Shown: positions 11,636 to 22,725, counted from the first letter of the stretch. The stretch: DNA of 64,000 nt from Stigmatella ashevillena (GCF_028368975.1 NZ_JAQNDM010000002.1:124001-188000); one strand, 5' to 3'. Numbers and translations are program-made. The notes: generated by a model not told the origin, from the letters alone.

Positions 11636-11710
11636 GGGCTTTTTCCGTTGAAAAACGGACCGTTATGCGACGCTTGGCGCTGGAATGCAACCGGTGAGGG
11701 GCCTCCGCGC

Positions 11711-12214
11711 CTACCCCTGGCTGAGCACCCGGTCCATCCGGACATGGAAGGCCAGCAACCGCGCCTCGTGTTGACGCAGGAGCGCCAGGGTCTGCTCCCC
11801 ATACCGCCGGGCGAGCAGCTCGGTGCGCCGCTCCAGTTTGAGCAAATCGCCCTGGATGCGCTGCCGCCGCTCCTGCCCCTCGGTGCCCTGGGCCTCGAGC
11901 TGTTTCATCTTCTCCTGGAGCTGCCCCACAGCCCAGCGCTGCCCGGCGAACGTCCGGATGATCGCATTGCCCTGATCGACCCGCCGGGCCTCCGGCAATC
12001 CCGAGGCCTTCAGGGCCTCCGTGTAGGCCCGGGCGAGTCCTTCAGGACCCGGCTCGGCCTCGGCGATGTGCAGGAAGGCCTCCTGGTAGCGCAGGAGCCC
12101 CGCGACTTCTTCCTCGGTGAGCGGAGAGGCTGCCAGCCGCAGCGTCCGGTCATCCGCGGCGAGCACCTCGCTGGTGACGGAGGCATTCAGGTCTTCAAAA
12201 AAGGAAGGAGCCAT
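11711..12214 (-). CDS. Coiled-coil protein of unknown function, downstream of a VWA gene
   Basis: A 167-residue, largely helical protein with a probable coiled coil at about 95-150 (heptad-like Leu/Gln/Glu pattern around VGQLQEKMKQLEAQG and LLKLERRTELLARRYG). No signal peptide, no known domain. The ATG is preceded by GAGGACT and lies 11 bases after the VWA gene, so the two are almost certainly co-transcribed and possibly partners. Role unknown. Confidence 0.7.
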   Translation of the reverse strand: MAPSFFEDLNASVTSEVLAADDRTLRLAASPLTEEEVAGLLRYQEAFLHIAEAEPGPEGLARAYTEALKASGLPEARRVDQGNAIIRTFAGQRWAVGQLQEKMKQLEAQGTEGQERRQRIQGDLLKLERRTELLARRYGEQTLALLRQHEARLLAFHVRMDRVLSQG

Positions 12215-12225
12215 CGTGGGAGTCC

Positions 12226-13623
12226 TCAGGAGGGAACGAGCTGGTCGGCGATGCGGGCCAGCTCGCTCACGGAATTGACCACCACCGCCTGGTGGCAGTG
12301 CTTCTCATAGGTGAACATCTCGCTGTCGCCGACGCCCCAATTGCCCCGGGGCTCGGGGCAGATCCACAGCAGACGCTTGGCCTTGCGCTTCAAGTCCTTC
12401 AGCGCCCAGACGTTGGCGGGGTTGTAGTTGTTGCGGCCATCGCCGATGACCATCACCGTGGTGCGCCGGGTGATGCTGCCCAGGTGATCCCTCGTGAACT
12501 CCGCGAGCGCCCGGCCGTAATTGGAGTTGCTGCTCAGGGAGACGGTCTTGCCCGCGGTGGCCAGATCGATGGCCTGGTCCACGTCCAGATCCTTGAAGTA
12601 CTGGGTCACCTCGCCCACGTCCGAGACGAAGACGAAGGAGCGCACCCGCACGAACAGCTCCTGCAGCGTGTAGGTGAAGAGCAGCATCATCCGGGCCGCG
12701 GTGCGCACCGAGTCCGAGACATCGCAGAGCACCACCACCTCGGGGCGCTCGGGGCGGCGGGAGCGGAACAGGGGCACCATGGGCACGCCGCCCCAGGGCA
12801 GGTTGCGGCGCAGCGTGCGGCGCACGTTGAGCGCCCCCCGGCGGTGGGAGCGCTGCTTGCGGATGAGCCGGCTCTTGAGCTTCTCGGCCAGGGAGCGCAC
12901 GGCGGACTGCATCTGGTCCACCTCGGCCTGGGTGAGCAGGTGCAGCGGCTTGTCCTGCGCCGAGTCCCCCCGTGAGCGGATCCGGGCCTCGCCCTGGCGC
13001 TTCACCTCCTGGCGCGCGGCCTCTTCGATCTTCCGCATCGCCCCGGCGACATGGCGGGAGACGATCTCCACGCCCTCGACGGACAGGCCCCGCGCGCTCA
13101 ACTCGCCCTCCAGCGCCATCAGGTCCGAGCGGGCCTTCTCCATCCCCGCCCCCGCCAGCAGACGCCGGGCGAAGAAGCCCGATTGGAGGCCGCTCTCCAT
13201 GCGGGACAGGTCCAACTGGAGCGTGGCGGACCGGAAGATGCGCGCCAGCTTCGCCCGGTCCCCCTCCAGGATGGCCTGGGCCAGCGGTGACATCTCCGGG
13301 AAGAGCAGGTTCATCTGGTAGAGCACCATCTGAAGCTCATCGCCCTGGAGGTAGCCCTCCTCCTGGAGTTGCAGGAAGAGGGACTTGTCGATGGCCTCGA
13401 ACGTCTTGGCCGCGCCCGAGAAGTAGAAGTCGAAGGCCCGGTTGAAGACGTCCACGTCCAGCTCGCGCTTGACGAGCGTGGTGCGCAGCACGGCGCGGAA
13501 GACGGCGCGCTCCTTCAGGCCCACCTCCGAGGCGGCCCGCAGGGCGTCCTGCACCTCGGAGGTGCTCACGCGCACGCCGTTCTGGCGCAGCACCTCGGCG
13601 AACTCGACGATACGGGCGTCCAT
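12226..13623 (-). CDS. VWA (CoxE-like) domain protein
   Basis: A 465-residue cytoplasmic protein. The C-terminal ~200 residues form a VWA domain of the CoxE type, with a MIDAS motif in VVLCDVSDSVRTA (D-x-S-x-S) and the Thr/Asp region TVMVIGDGRNNYN. The N-terminal half is helical, and the middle has the very basic segment RKQRSHRRGALNVRRTLRRN. In known systems CoxE-type proteins work with a MoxR AAA+ ATPase to insert metals or activate enzymes; no MoxR gene is present nearby. ATG start with a GGGGGGAG box, 12 bases after the methyltransferase gene; the coiled-coil gene follows 11 bases downstream. Confidence 0.85.
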   Translation of the reverse strand: MDARIVEFAEVLRQNGVRVSTSEVQDALRAASEVGLKERAVFRAVLRTTLVKRELDVDVFNRAFDFYFSGAAKTFEAIDKSLFLQLQEEGYLQGDELQMVLYQMNLLFPEMSPLAQAILEGDRAKLARIFRSATLQLDLSRMESGLQSGFFARRLLAGAGMEKARSDLMALEGELSARGLSVEGVEIVSRHVAGAMRKIEEAARQEVKRQGEARIRSRGDSAQDKPLHLLTQAEVDQMQSAVRSLAEKLKSRLIRKQRSHRRGALNVRRTLRRNLPWGGVPMVPLFRSRRPERPEVVVLCDVSDSVRTAARMMLLFTYTLQELFVRVRSFVFVSDVGEVTQYFKDLDVDQAIDLATAGKTVSLSSNSNYGRALAEFTRDHLGSITRRTTVMVIGDGRNNYNPANVWALKDLKRKAKRLLWICPEPRGNWGVGDSEMFTYEKHCHQAVVVNSVSELARIADQLVPS

Positions 13624-13635
13624 GGGACTCCCCCC

Positions 13636-14922
13636 CTAACGCTCGAACGACATGACTGCTTCCACGTGGTGCGTCTGCGGGAACATGTCCACCACCTGCA
13701 ACGCCACGGGCCGGTACCCCGCCGCCACCAGCCCCGCCGCATCCCTCGCCAGGGACGCCGGATCGCAGGCCACGTACACCACCCGTTTCACTCCCAGTAA
13801 TGATACTTGGAGTGCGAGTCCGGGGGCGCCAGTGCGGGGCGGATCGGCCAGACAGAGGTCGAATGTTCGCCCCTCGCCGATGAGGCCCTGCACCACCCTG
13901 CGGGCATCGCCCTGGATGAAGCGGACATGGGTCACCCCCCCCTCGCGGGCGCTGCGCTGGGCCAGCTCCACGCCCACGGGGGAGGACTCCACCCCGAGCA
14001 CGGAGGCGGCGGTGGCGGCGAGAGGAAAGGTGAAGTTGCCGTTGCCCGAGTACAGCTCCAGCACGGAGTCCGTTTCGCGGGAGGCCAGCTCGTAGACGGC
14101 CGAGGTGACCAGGCCCACGTTGGCCTCCGCATGCGCCTGGGCGAAGGCATCCGGTCGCAGGTACAGGGGGACTTCCGGCCGCAGCGGGGACAGCGAACGC
14201 AGCGCGGGCTTGCCAAGGAGCCGAGGAGAGCCCTCCTTCGGAACCAGCACCGCCCCTTCCAGCCGCAGGGCCCGCACCGCGGCCTCGGCGGCCTCCACGT
14301 GCCGGGTGGCCACCTGCCCGGTGAGCATCACCGCGAAGGCCGCTTTCTCCCCTTCGGCCAGCAGGTGCACCTCTTCCGCGTCCTTGGAGAGCGGCTTGAG
14401 CAGCGGGGCCAGCTTTCCCGGGAGCGCCGTCAGCGCCGGGGTGAGGGCGCCACACACGGAGACGGGCACCCGCTCATGGCTCCGCCTCCCGAAGTACGCC
14501 AGGGCGCCCTTGGCGAAGTGCAGCACCGAGCGCCGCCGGTACCCGAAGTCCCGGGGGGCGACGAGCAGGGGGCGCACCGTGAATTGGCTTCTGGGCAGGT
14601 GGCCCAGGTGCTCCAAGGTGGACAGGACGATCTCCTGCTTCGCGGCGCGCTGGGCGGGCTCGGCCAGCTCCAACCAGTCACACCCACCGCAGTCCGTGCT
14701 CAGCGGACAGGGCGAGGGGCGCCGGTCGGCTCCATCCGAGAGCACCTGACGCAGGAGCCCCCGGAGCACCCTGCCCTGCTGCTCCAGGTGGACGCGCACC
14801 ACATCCCCCGGGAACGCGCCCGGAATGAAGACGGTGCGGCCCTGCCAGGAAGCCACGCCTTCGCCCAGTTGCCCGAGGCGCTCGATGGTCAGCTCGATGG
14901 GGGTGTCTGGCAGGGGCTGCAT
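13636..14922 (-). CDS. 23S rRNA (uracil-5-)-methyltransferase, RlmD/RumA type
   Basis: SAM-dependent enzyme making 5-methyluridine in 23S rRNA. The 428-residue product has an N-terminal TRAM domain (to ~60), the iron-sulfur Cys pattern C-x5-C-x2-C in CPLSTDCGGCDW, and a class I methyltransferase domain with LELYSGNGNFTFPLA (SAM loop), ADPPRTG, and VYVACDPASLARD carrying the catalytic Cys of the TrmA/RumA family. Whether it corresponds to RlmD (m5U1939) or RlmC cannot be told from sequence alone, so no symbol is given. It is the first gene of a tight minus-strand set with the VWA and coiled-coil genes. Confidence 0.88.
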   Translation of the reverse strand: MQPLPDTPIELTIERLGQLGEGVASWQGRTVFIPGAFPGDVVRVHLEQQGRVLRGLLRQVLSDGADRRPSPCPLSTDCGGCDWLELAEPAQRAAKQEIVLSTLEHLGHLPRSQFTVRPLLVAPRDFGYRRRSVLHFAKGALAYFGRRSHERVPVSVCGALTPALTALPGKLAPLLKPLSKDAEEVHLLAEGEKAAFAVMLTGQVATRHVEAAEAAVRALRLEGAVLVPKEGSPRLLGKPALRSLSPLRPEVPLYLRPDAFAQAHAEANVGLVTSAVYELASRETDSVLELYSGNGNFTFPLAATAASVLGVESSPVGVELAQRSAREGGVTHVRFIQGDARRVVQGLIGEGRTFDLCLADPPRTGAPGLALQVSLLGVKRVVYVACDPASLARDAAGLVAAGYRPVALQVVDMFPQTHHVEAVMSFER

Positions 14923-14940
14923 GGAACGCTCCGGGGCGCT

Positions 14941-15309
14941 CTAGCCCGCTTCGTCCGAGGGCATCTCCGCGCGAAGCCGCTCCACGAACTGCTCGATGAG
15001 GGCCCGCTTCTCGTCATCCACGTTCACGAACTCGATGGCCATGCCGGGCACGTGGTTCGCACCCTCGTGGGCGGTGTTGATGCGCGTCACCCGCCCCGTC
15101 AGATCAAACGGGAACTCCGTCCCGGGCAGCGAGACGATGAGCCGCACCGGGGTGCCCACCGACAGCGGCTTCTGCGTGTTGATGAAGAGGCCGCCGCGGG
15201 AGATGTTGACGGCCCAGTCGGTGATGAAGCCGGACACGGTCCGGTAGGCCACGGGCAGCTCGTACTCGAGCCGAGGGGGCCGGGGGGGGAGGTTTTGAGG
15301 AGGTTCCAA
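14941..15309 (-). CDS. PilZ-like domain protein
   Basis: A 122-residue single-domain protein of the PilZ-like type common in myxobacteria. The strand-turn AVNISRGGLFI corresponds to the D/N-x-S-x-x-G motif, but the upstream RxxxR switch is not visible, so c-di-GMP binding is uncertain. The only start in frame near the domain is a TTG at 15309 with AAGGG about 8 bases upstream. It follows the CoA-transferase genes by 11 bases on the same strand, a position that may be chance. Confidence 0.8.
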   Translation of the reverse strand: MEPPQNLPPRPPRLEYELPVAYRTVSGFITDWAVNISRGGLFINTQKPLSVGTPVRLIVSLPGTEFPFDLTGRVTRINTAHEGANHVPGMAIEFVNVDDEKRALIEQFVERLRAEMPSDEAG

Positions 15310-15320
15310 AGCGTTCGCCC

Positions 15321-15977
15321 TTAGAACTTCATTTCACGCACGTCCGGCGCCACCTTCAGCTTCGGCTCGGTGATGCGCTGGAGCTGCTCCACGGTGATCC
15401 CGGGCGCCAGCTCGCGCAGCACGAGCCCCTCGGGCGTCACATCGAGGAAGGCATGGTCCGTGACGATGTGGTGCACGCACTGGAGGCCGGTGAGCGGCAG
15501 CGAGCACTTCTTGAGGATCTTCGGCTGGCCTTCCTTGTTGGCGTGCTCCATGGCCACGTAGATGCGCTTGGCACCCACCGCCAGGTCCATGGCGCCGCCC
15601 ATCCCCTTGATCATCTTGCCGGGGATCATCCAGTTGGCCAGGTCGCCCTGCTCGCTGACTTCCATGGCGCCCAGCACGGCCATGTCGATGTGGCCGCCGC
15701 GGATCATTCCGAAGGACAGGGCCGAGTCGAAGTAGGCCGCGCCCTTCACCGCCGTCACCGTCTCCTTGCCGGCGTTGATGAGGTCCGGGTCCTCGTCGCC
15801 CTCCACCGGCCAGGGGCCGATGCCGAGCAGTCCGTTCTCCGACTGGAGCACGATGTCCATGCCGGGGGGGATGTAGTTGGCCACGAGCGTGGGCATCCCG
15901 ATACCCAGGTTGACGTAGAAGCCGTCCTTCAGCTCCTGGGCGATGCGCTGCGCGATCTGTTCACGGGTCAGGGGCAT
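15321..15977 (-). CDS. 3-oxoacid CoA-transferase subunit B
   Basis: Beta subunit of a class I CoA-transferase that moves CoA between acyl-CoA and acetoacetate (SCOT or butyrate-acetoacetate type). The 218-residue product includes the catalytic-Glu motif [11 protein letters not shown] (S-E-N-G) and [14 protein letters not shown], both diagnostic. ATG start with GAGGACC; the alpha-subunit gene ends 10 bases upstream. Substrate preference (succinyl-CoA or acyl-CoA) cannot be read from the sequence; the thiolase neighbour points to acetoacetate breakdown. Confidence 0.93.
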   Translation of the reverse strand: MPLTREQIAQRIAQELKDGFYVNLGIGMPTLVANYIPPGMDIVLQSENGLLGIGPWPVEGDEDPDLINAGKETVTAVKGAAYFDSALSFGMIRGGHIDMAVLGAMEVSEQGDLANWMIPGKMIKGMGGAMDLAVGAKRIYVAMEHANKEGQPKILKKCSLPLTGLQCVHHIVTDHAFLDVTPEGLVLRELAPGITVEQLQRITEPKLKVAPDVREMKF

Positions 15978-15987
15978 CGGTGGGTCC

Positions 15988-16686
15988 TCATGCCTGCTTG
16001 CGGACGGTGCGCCGCTCGATCCACTTCTTCAGATTTTTCGCCTGGATGATGCGGTGCACGAAGATGTTGGGGATGTGGATGAGGTCCCCATCGAGCTCTC
16101 CGGGCTCCACGATGTGCTCGGCCTCGACGATCGTCACCTTGGCGGCCATGCACATCATCGGCGAGAAGTTGCGCGCCGTCTTGCGGAACACCAGGTTGCC
16201 CCAGCGGTCTGCCTTCCAGGCGCGCACGATGGCGAAGTCCGCCTTGAGCGGCGTCTCCAGCACGTGCAGCCGCCCGTCGATCATCCGCGTCTCCTTGCCC
16301 TCGGAGACCTGGGTGCCGGCGCCCGTGGGCGTGAAGAAGCCGCCGATGCCGCAGCCGCCCGCGCGGATGCGCTCGGCCAGCGTGCCCTGGGGGTTGAGCT
16401 CCACCTCCAGCTCCCCCGAGAGGAACTGGCGCTCGAACTCCTTGTTCTCTCCCACGTAGCTGGACACCATCCGCTTGACTTGCTGGTTCTTGAGGAGAAT
16501 CCCCAGCCCCAGGTCGGTGGTGCCACAGTTGTTGGAGATGATCGTGAGGCGCTTCACGTTCTTGCGGTGAATCGCCTCGATCAAATTCTCAGGGTTGCCG
16601 CACAACCCGAAGCCGCCGCTCATGAGCGTGCAGCCATCGGGGATGTCGGCAACCGCCTCGTCCGCGCTCGCGATGACCTTGTTCAT
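15988..16686 (-). CDS. 3-oxoacid CoA-transferase subunit A
   Basis: Alpha subunit partner of the gene that follows. The 232-residue product contains the CoA-binding signature region [15 protein letters not shown] and the [16 protein letters not shown] loop typical of class I CoA-transferase alpha chains. The start is the ATG at 16686 with GAGGGGAC upstream; a longer frame upstream of it is not homologous. It lies 31 bases after the thiolase gene, so thiolase, subunit A and subunit B form an operon. Confidence 0.93.
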   Translation of the reverse strand: MNKVIASADEAVADIPDGCTLMSGGFGLCGNPENLIEAIHRKNVKRLTIISNNCGTTDLGLGILLKNQQVKRMVSSYVGENKEFERQFLSGELEVELNPQGTLAERIRAGGCGIGGFFTPTGAGTQVSEGKETRMIDGRLHVLETPLKADFAIVRAWKADRWGNLVFRKTARNFSPMMCMAAKVTIVEAEHIVEPGELDGDLIHIPNIFVHRIIQAKNLKKWIERRTVRKQA

Positions 16687-16717
16687 CCGTCCCCTCGTTC
16701 TCCCAAAGGAGAAACAA

Positions 16718-17899
16718 TCACCGCTCGACCATGAGGGCAATGCCCTCGCCGCCACCGATGCACAGCGATGCGACGCCGCGCTTCTTGTCCTGGTCCTTCA
16801 GCGTGTGCAGCAGTGTCACCAGCAGGCGCGCGCCCGAGGCCCCAATGGGGTGGCCGAGCACCACCGCGCCGCCGCGCACGTTCACCTTGGAGGGCTCGAG
16901 CTTGAGCAGGCGGTTGTTGGCGATGGCCACCACCGCGAACGCCTCGTTGATCTCCCAGAGGTCCACCGCGTCGGTCTTCAGGCCCTGCTTGGTGAGCAGC
17001 TTGTGGATGGCGTCCGCCGGGGCGATGGTGAACTCCACCGGCTTGCGCGCCGCCTCGGCGTAGCCGGTGATGCGGCCCAGGATGGTGCGGCCCTCGGCCT
17101 TGGCGCGCTCCTCGCTCATCAGCACCAGCGCCGCGGCGCCGTCATTGATGGAGGAGGCGTTGGCGGCCGTCACCGTGCCGTCCTTCTTGAAGACGGGCTT
17201 GAGCCCAGCGATCTTCTCTGGCTTGGCGTTGCGGGGCCCCTCGTCCTCGGTGACGATGACGGTGTCCTCGGGCTTCTTGCCCGGCACGGGCACCGGGACG
17301 ATCTCCGAGGTGAACAGCCCTTCCTTCTGGGCCTTGATGGCGCGCTGGGTGGACTCGAGCGCGTACTCGTCCTGTTGGGAGCGGCTGACGCCCTGCGACG
17401 TCGCGCACTCCTCGGCGCAGCTGCCCATGTGGACGTTGTCGTACGGGTCCCACAGCCCGTCGTGGATCATCGCGTCCTTGAACTCCACGTTGCCCATGCG
17501 GGCGCCGCCGCGCAGGGAGTGGCTGATGTAGGGCGCGTTGCTCATGGACTCCATGCCGCCCACCACCACCACGTCCGCGTCTCCCAGCGCGATGGCCTGG
17601 GCGCCGGCGACGACCGCCTTGAGCCCCGAGCCGCACACCTTGTTCACGGTGGTGGCGGGTACGGTGTCCGGGATGCCCGACAGCCGCAGGGCCTGCCGCG
17701 CGGGAGCTTGGCCGATGCCAGCTTGCAGCACGCAGCCCATGAGGACCTCCTGGACGGCCTCGGGCTTGACCCCGGCGCGCTCCAGGGCCGCCTTGATGGC
17801 CACCGCGCCGAGCTGGGGCGCCGTGAGCTTGGAGAGGGCACCCTGAAAGGCCCCGATGGGGGTACGGGCCGCGCCCACGATGACGACTGTTCGAGCCAT
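16718..17899 (-). CDS. Acetyl-CoA C-acetyltransferase (thiolase)
   Basis: Interconverts two acetyl-CoA and acetoacetyl-CoA. The 393-residue length and motifs are standard: the nucleophilic-Cys region here reads EVLMGCVLQAGIGQAPARQA, then NKVCGSGLKAV, GGMESMSN, the His of NEAFAV/GGAVVLGHPIGASG, and the C-terminal Cys in CIGGGEGIA. Start at the ATG with a perfect AGGAGG box. First gene of the operon with the CoA-transferase subunits, which together would activate acetoacetate and split it to acetyl-CoA, or run in reverse. Confidence 0.94.
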   Translation of the reverse strand: MARTVVIVGAARTPIGAFQGALSKLTAPQLGAVAIKAALERAGVKPEAVQEVLMGCVLQAGIGQAPARQALRLSGIPDTVPATTVNKVCGSGLKAVVAGAQAIALGDADVVVVGGMESMSNAPYISHSLRGGARMGNVEFKDAMIHDGLWDPYDNVHMGSCAEECATSQGVSRSQQDEYALESTQRAIKAQKEGLFTSEIVPVPVPGKKPEDTVIVTEDEGPRNAKPEKIAGLKPVFKKDGTVTAANASSINDGAAALVLMSEERAKAEGRTILGRITGYAEAARKPVEFTIAPADAIHKLLTKQGLKTDAVDLWEINEAFAVVAIANNRLLKLEPSKVNVRGGAVVLGHPIGASGARLLVTLLHTLKDQDKKRGVASLCIGGGEGIALMVER

Positions 17900-18089
17900 G
17901 GAAAGCCTCCTGAGGCAACCGGCGGAATGAACGGCTGGGCCCTTATCCCCGTCCCTTCTAGGAGGGTCAAGCCCATGCCGACAGGGCATAACGTCTGGCG
18001 CCCAGCGTCACATGTCTCAAACTTTCGCTCACTGGCTTGATTGCTACTGGGCGGACTCTCCCGGACTCTCCTCTTTTCCAAGGGGTTCA

Positions 18090-18118
18090 TTGAGTGAGAC
18101 AGGGGGCACGTCTATCGT
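18090..18118 (+). promoter_or_regulatory. Possible promoter of the cytochrome operon
   Basis: TTGAGT (18090-18095) and TATCGT (18113-18118) are 17 bases apart and would start transcription about 35 bases before the GTG at 18160. Each hexamer matches the sigma-70 consensus at four of six positions. Confidence 0.35.
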
Positions 18119-18159
18119 CCGTCGTGGGGATGTTCCCGTCCCCTTGAGGGAGAAAGACT

Positions 18160-19584
18160 GTGACAGTGATGAAGCCGAAGAACCACCGGACTGAGAAGTC
18201 AGTCCCTGGGTCCTGGGGTGGGTGGAGGCGCATGGGCGCTACCCTGTCCCTGGCGGGGGTGCTGTTGGGCTCCGCGGCCTGTGATGATGACGATGAGAAA
18301 CCCACGCCCCCAGACGGAGGCCAGCTCTCGGAGTCGGCGGCCAAGGGCTTGGAGATCCTGGGGTTTCCGCTCGATGTGAGCGGACTCACCACGGCCGAGA
18401 AGGAGCAGATCGGCCGCGGCAGCTACCTGGTCAATGCCGTGGGCGAGTGCAGCGGCTGCCACAACTACAACTCGGCGAACGGCCCCCCCCAGTACATGGG
18501 CGGTGGCACGCCGTACCCCATCGGGCCGGGCAACGTCGTCTACGCGCGCAACCTGACGTCGGATCCGGACGTCGGCATGAAGCTGACCGAGGCGGAGTTC
18601 GTCGAGGCCATGCGGACGGGCCGGGACTACCTCAGCGAAAATGACGAAGAAGTCATGATCGTCATGCCCTGGGTGGGCTACCGCTGGATGTCCACGGCGG
18701 ACCTGAAGGCCATGTACGCCTTCTTCCGGAAGGTCCCCGCGGTCAAGAACCCGATCCCCGCGGACATCAAGGGCCCTGCGGGCGCCGGGCGGCCCATCCC
18801 CTTCCCCGCCAACTTCACCGACGGTGATACCTCCCGCGCGATTCCGGCGGACGACGCGGAATACCCGGGCTTTGCCTCTCGTGGCCTGGCGATCCAGCCG
18901 TTGGCGGATCCCCCGGGGCTGGCAAGCTTCAGCGCCCAGGACAAGGCGAAGTACGGACGCGGCAGCTACCTGGTCAACGCCGTGGCGGAGTGCAACAGCT
19001 GCCACACCAACCCTGACCGCAACTACCAGGGCGGGCCGAACCCGAACTTCGGCAAAATCACCACGGCGGCCTACCTGACGGGTGGCCGGGTGTTCGATGT
19101 GCCGCCCGGTCTGAACGCGATGACGGGTTACTCCCGCACACTGGGGGCCAACCTGCTGGGTGCGACCCACAGCCGCCTGCCGGATACCTACGAGACCTTC
19201 CGTGACATCATGACCAGCGGAAAGGTCGCGGGCCCCGAGCCCCGGAGGCCGCTGGGCTTCCCCATGTCCTCCGCGGCCGAGGCCTACGCGAAGATGCTCG
19301 ATAGCGACCTTCAGGACATCTACTTCTACCTGAAGAGCCAGGCCCGCCGCACGGGCGCCGCCGACAAGCAGCCGCAGCCGCCCACGCATTTCTGCACGGC
19401 GGACACGGACTGCGCCAACTTTGGCGGAACCTGCAACATGAGCTCCACCCCGGGCCAGGGCATCAACCAGTGCGTGGGCAGCACCTGTACGCAGGACTCG
19501 GAATGTGGTGCTTGCCAGACCTGCACGGCGGGCAAGTGCGCGGCCCCCGAGGCCTCGTCCACGTGTCCGATGGGCGGAATCTAA
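18160..19584 (+). CDS. Diheme c-type cytochrome lipoprotein with Cys-rich tail
   Basis: A 474-residue exported protein. The N-terminus has a basic stretch, a hydrophobic core and a lipobox GSAAC. Two cytochrome c domains follow, each introduced by the same phrase GRGSYLVNAV: heme motif CSGCH at about residue 97 and CNSCH at about 278, with Met-containing loops downstream of each. The last ~60 residues are a Cys-rich module with at least ten cysteines (from HFCTADTDCANFGG to SSTCPMGGI), similar in feel to the small disulfide modules attached to many myxobacterial surface proteins. GTG start with GAGGGAG; an ATG three codons later is equally possible. The next gene, also a heme lipoprotein, begins 10 bases downstream. 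Likely role: electron transfer at the outer membrane or periplasm; partner enzyme unknown. Confidence 0.85.
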   Translation: MTVMKPKNHRTEKSVPGSWGGWRRMGATLSLAGVLLGSAACDDDDEKPTPPDGGQLSESAAKGLEILGFPLDVSGLTTAEKEQIGRGSYLVNAVGECSGCHNYNSANGPPQYMGGGTPYPIGPGNVVYARNLTSDPDVGMKLTEAEFVEAMRTGRDYLSENDEEVMIVMPWVGYRWMSTADLKAMYAFFRKVPAVKNPIPADIKGPAGAGRPIPFPANFTDGDTSRAIPADDAEYPGFASRGLAIQPLADPPGLASFSAQDKAKYGRGSYLVNAVAECNSCHTNPDRNYQGGPNPNFGKITTAAYLTGGRVFDVPPGLNAMTGYSRTLGANLLGATHSRLPDTYETFRDIMTSGKVAGPEPRRPLGFPMSSAAEAYAKMLDSDLQDIYFYLKSQARRTGAADKQPQPPTHFCTADTDCANFGGTCNMSSTPGQGINQCVGSTCTQDSECGACQTCTAGKCAAPEASSTCPMGGI

Positions 19585-19594
19585 GGAACACCTG

Positions 19595-20650
19595 ATGAAG
19601 ACCGGCATCCCTTCCTTCTTCAAGCCGTCCCGGGCACTGTGCCTGACAGGCCTCCTGGCGGCGCTTCCCTTTACGGCCTGCTCCTCGGATTCCGAGGAGA
19701 AGCCCCCCGATCCGCCGGAGGAGCAGAACGTCCCCTGTGCGGATCTTCGGACCGGGCTGGAGGCCGGGGTGCCGGCCACCCTCTCGGAAACGGGGCTCTA
19801 TCAGGACATCGCCTCCCGTACGCTCGCTTCGGGCGTGCGGGAGTTCACCCCGCGGTATCCCCTCTGGAGCGATTCGGCGCAGAAGCGCCGGTTCATCCAG
19901 CTTCCGGACGGCTGCAACATCCACACGGGTGACATGGACCACTGGGTCTTCCCGGTGGGCGCCCGCCTGTGGAAGGAGTTCGTCGTCGACGGCAAGCTGC
20001 TGGAGACGCGCTTCATCGCCCGCCATGGGCCCGGCGCCGAGGACTTCATCCTCGTGGCCTACGCCTGGCGCGCGGACGGCTCGGACGCGGACTACGTGCG
20101 CTATGGCGTCACCAACGCCCAGGGCACGCAGCACACCATCCCCGCCGCCAAGGACTGCAAGACGTGCCACTCCTACCTGCCCGAGCAGGTGCTTGGCTTC
20201 AGCGCCCTCCAGCTCGACCATGACGGGGCCGGGGTGACGCTGGGCCAGCTCGCGGCGGAAGGCCGGCTCACCACCCCGCCGACGGAGCGGCTGACGGCTC
20301 CCGGAAATACTCTCGAGGCCGCGGCGCTCGGCTACCTCCACGTCAACTGCGGCAACTGCCACAACCCCCAGGGCATCGAGTTCAACGACGTGTTCGACTT
20401 GCGGCTCTCGGTGAAGGACAAGACGGTGCAGGACACGGGGGCCTACCGGACGGCGGTGAACGTGTCCGTGGAGAAGTTCGTCACCCCGGGGATCAACCTG
20501 CGCATTGCTCCGGGCCATGCGGACCAGAGCTGTGTCCACCACCGGATGACGATCCGCGGAACGGTGGAGCAGATGCCTCCCACGGCCTCGCGTGTGACGG
20601 ACCCCGAGGGGGTGGCCCTCATCAAGGCGTGGATCGACGGCATGAAGTAG
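19595..20650 (+). CDS. Diheme cytochrome-like lipoprotein
   Basis: A 351-residue exported protein with a lipobox FTACS near residue 29. A central region of unknown fold (FTPRYPLWSD, DHWVFPVGARLWKEF) precedes two CXXCH motifs: CKTCH (about residue 190) and CGNCH (about 252), with a late EQMPPTAS stretch that may supply a Met ligand. This arrangement resembles the uncharacterised SO2930-type diheme proteins; I assign that from memory of the pattern and it is an inference. ATG at 19595 with AAGGA. Operon with the preceding cytochrome; a strong hairpin terminator follows the stop. Confidence 0.8.
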   Translation: MKTGIPSFFKPSRALCLTGLLAALPFTACSSDSEEKPPDPPEEQNVPCADLRTGLEAGVPATLSETGLYQDIASRTLASGVREFTPRYPLWSDSAQKRRFIQLPDGCNIHTGDMDHWVFPVGARLWKEFVVDGKLLETRFIARHGPGAEDFILVAYAWRADGSDADYVRYGVTNAQGTQHTIPAAKDCKTCHSYLPEQVLGFSALQLDHDGAGVTLGQLAAEGRLTTPPTERLTAPGNTLEAAALGYLHVNCGNCHNPQGIEFNDVFDLRLSVKDKTVQDTGAYRTAVNVSVEKFVTPGINLRIAPGHADQSCVHHRMTIRGTVEQMPPTASRVTDPEGVALIKAWIDGMK

Positions 20651-20659
20651 AAAAGCAAA

Positions 20660-20688
20660 CGGCCGGGTCCCCTTTCGGGGCCCGGCCG
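20660..20688. terminator. Intrinsic terminator between convergent genes
   Basis: Stem CGGCCGGG/CCCGGCCG (20660-20667 with 20681-20688) extended by CCCC/GGGG with one bulged T and a four-base loop. It lies 10 bases after the second cytochrome gene and 31 bases after the rpsA stop, so it can serve both strands, though neither side has a long T run. Confidence 0.7.
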
Positions 20689-20719
20689 CCTGTGCCTCTC
20701 GGGTGAGAGGAGCGGGAAG

Positions 20720-22435
<1,716 letters not shown>

Positions 22436-22556
22436 GAATGGAAAGTCCTTTGAAACGGGTACAGCAGCCCCTGTTGATTCACATGGACCAGCCGCGGGGC
22501 GCGACGGAGGCCATGTGTGTCCCCACCCCGGGGACAAGAAGAAAATGAAGCCGCGC

Positions 22557-22586
22557 ACCCTAGACACCGGTGATTCCGGCAGTCAA
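22557..22586 (-). promoter_or_regulatory. Candidate rpsA promoter
   Basis: Minus-strand TTGACT (22581-22586) and TAGGGT (22557-22562) with an 18-base spacer. The -35 box matches consensus at five of six, and a TAGGGT-like -10 resembles vegetative myxobacterial promoters. The implied leader is about 115 bases. Confidence 0.45.
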
Positions 22587-22725
22587 GCGGGCACGCCATC
22601 GGTGTGCTGAAGGGCCACTGGCTGGCGGACCGGACGCGCTTCCCGGCCCACACGCTGCTTCCACGGGCCCTTCTTTACTAGGAACGCCTGCTCCCCCCTG
22701 CAAGCTGCCCGGAGGGAGCGGTTTT

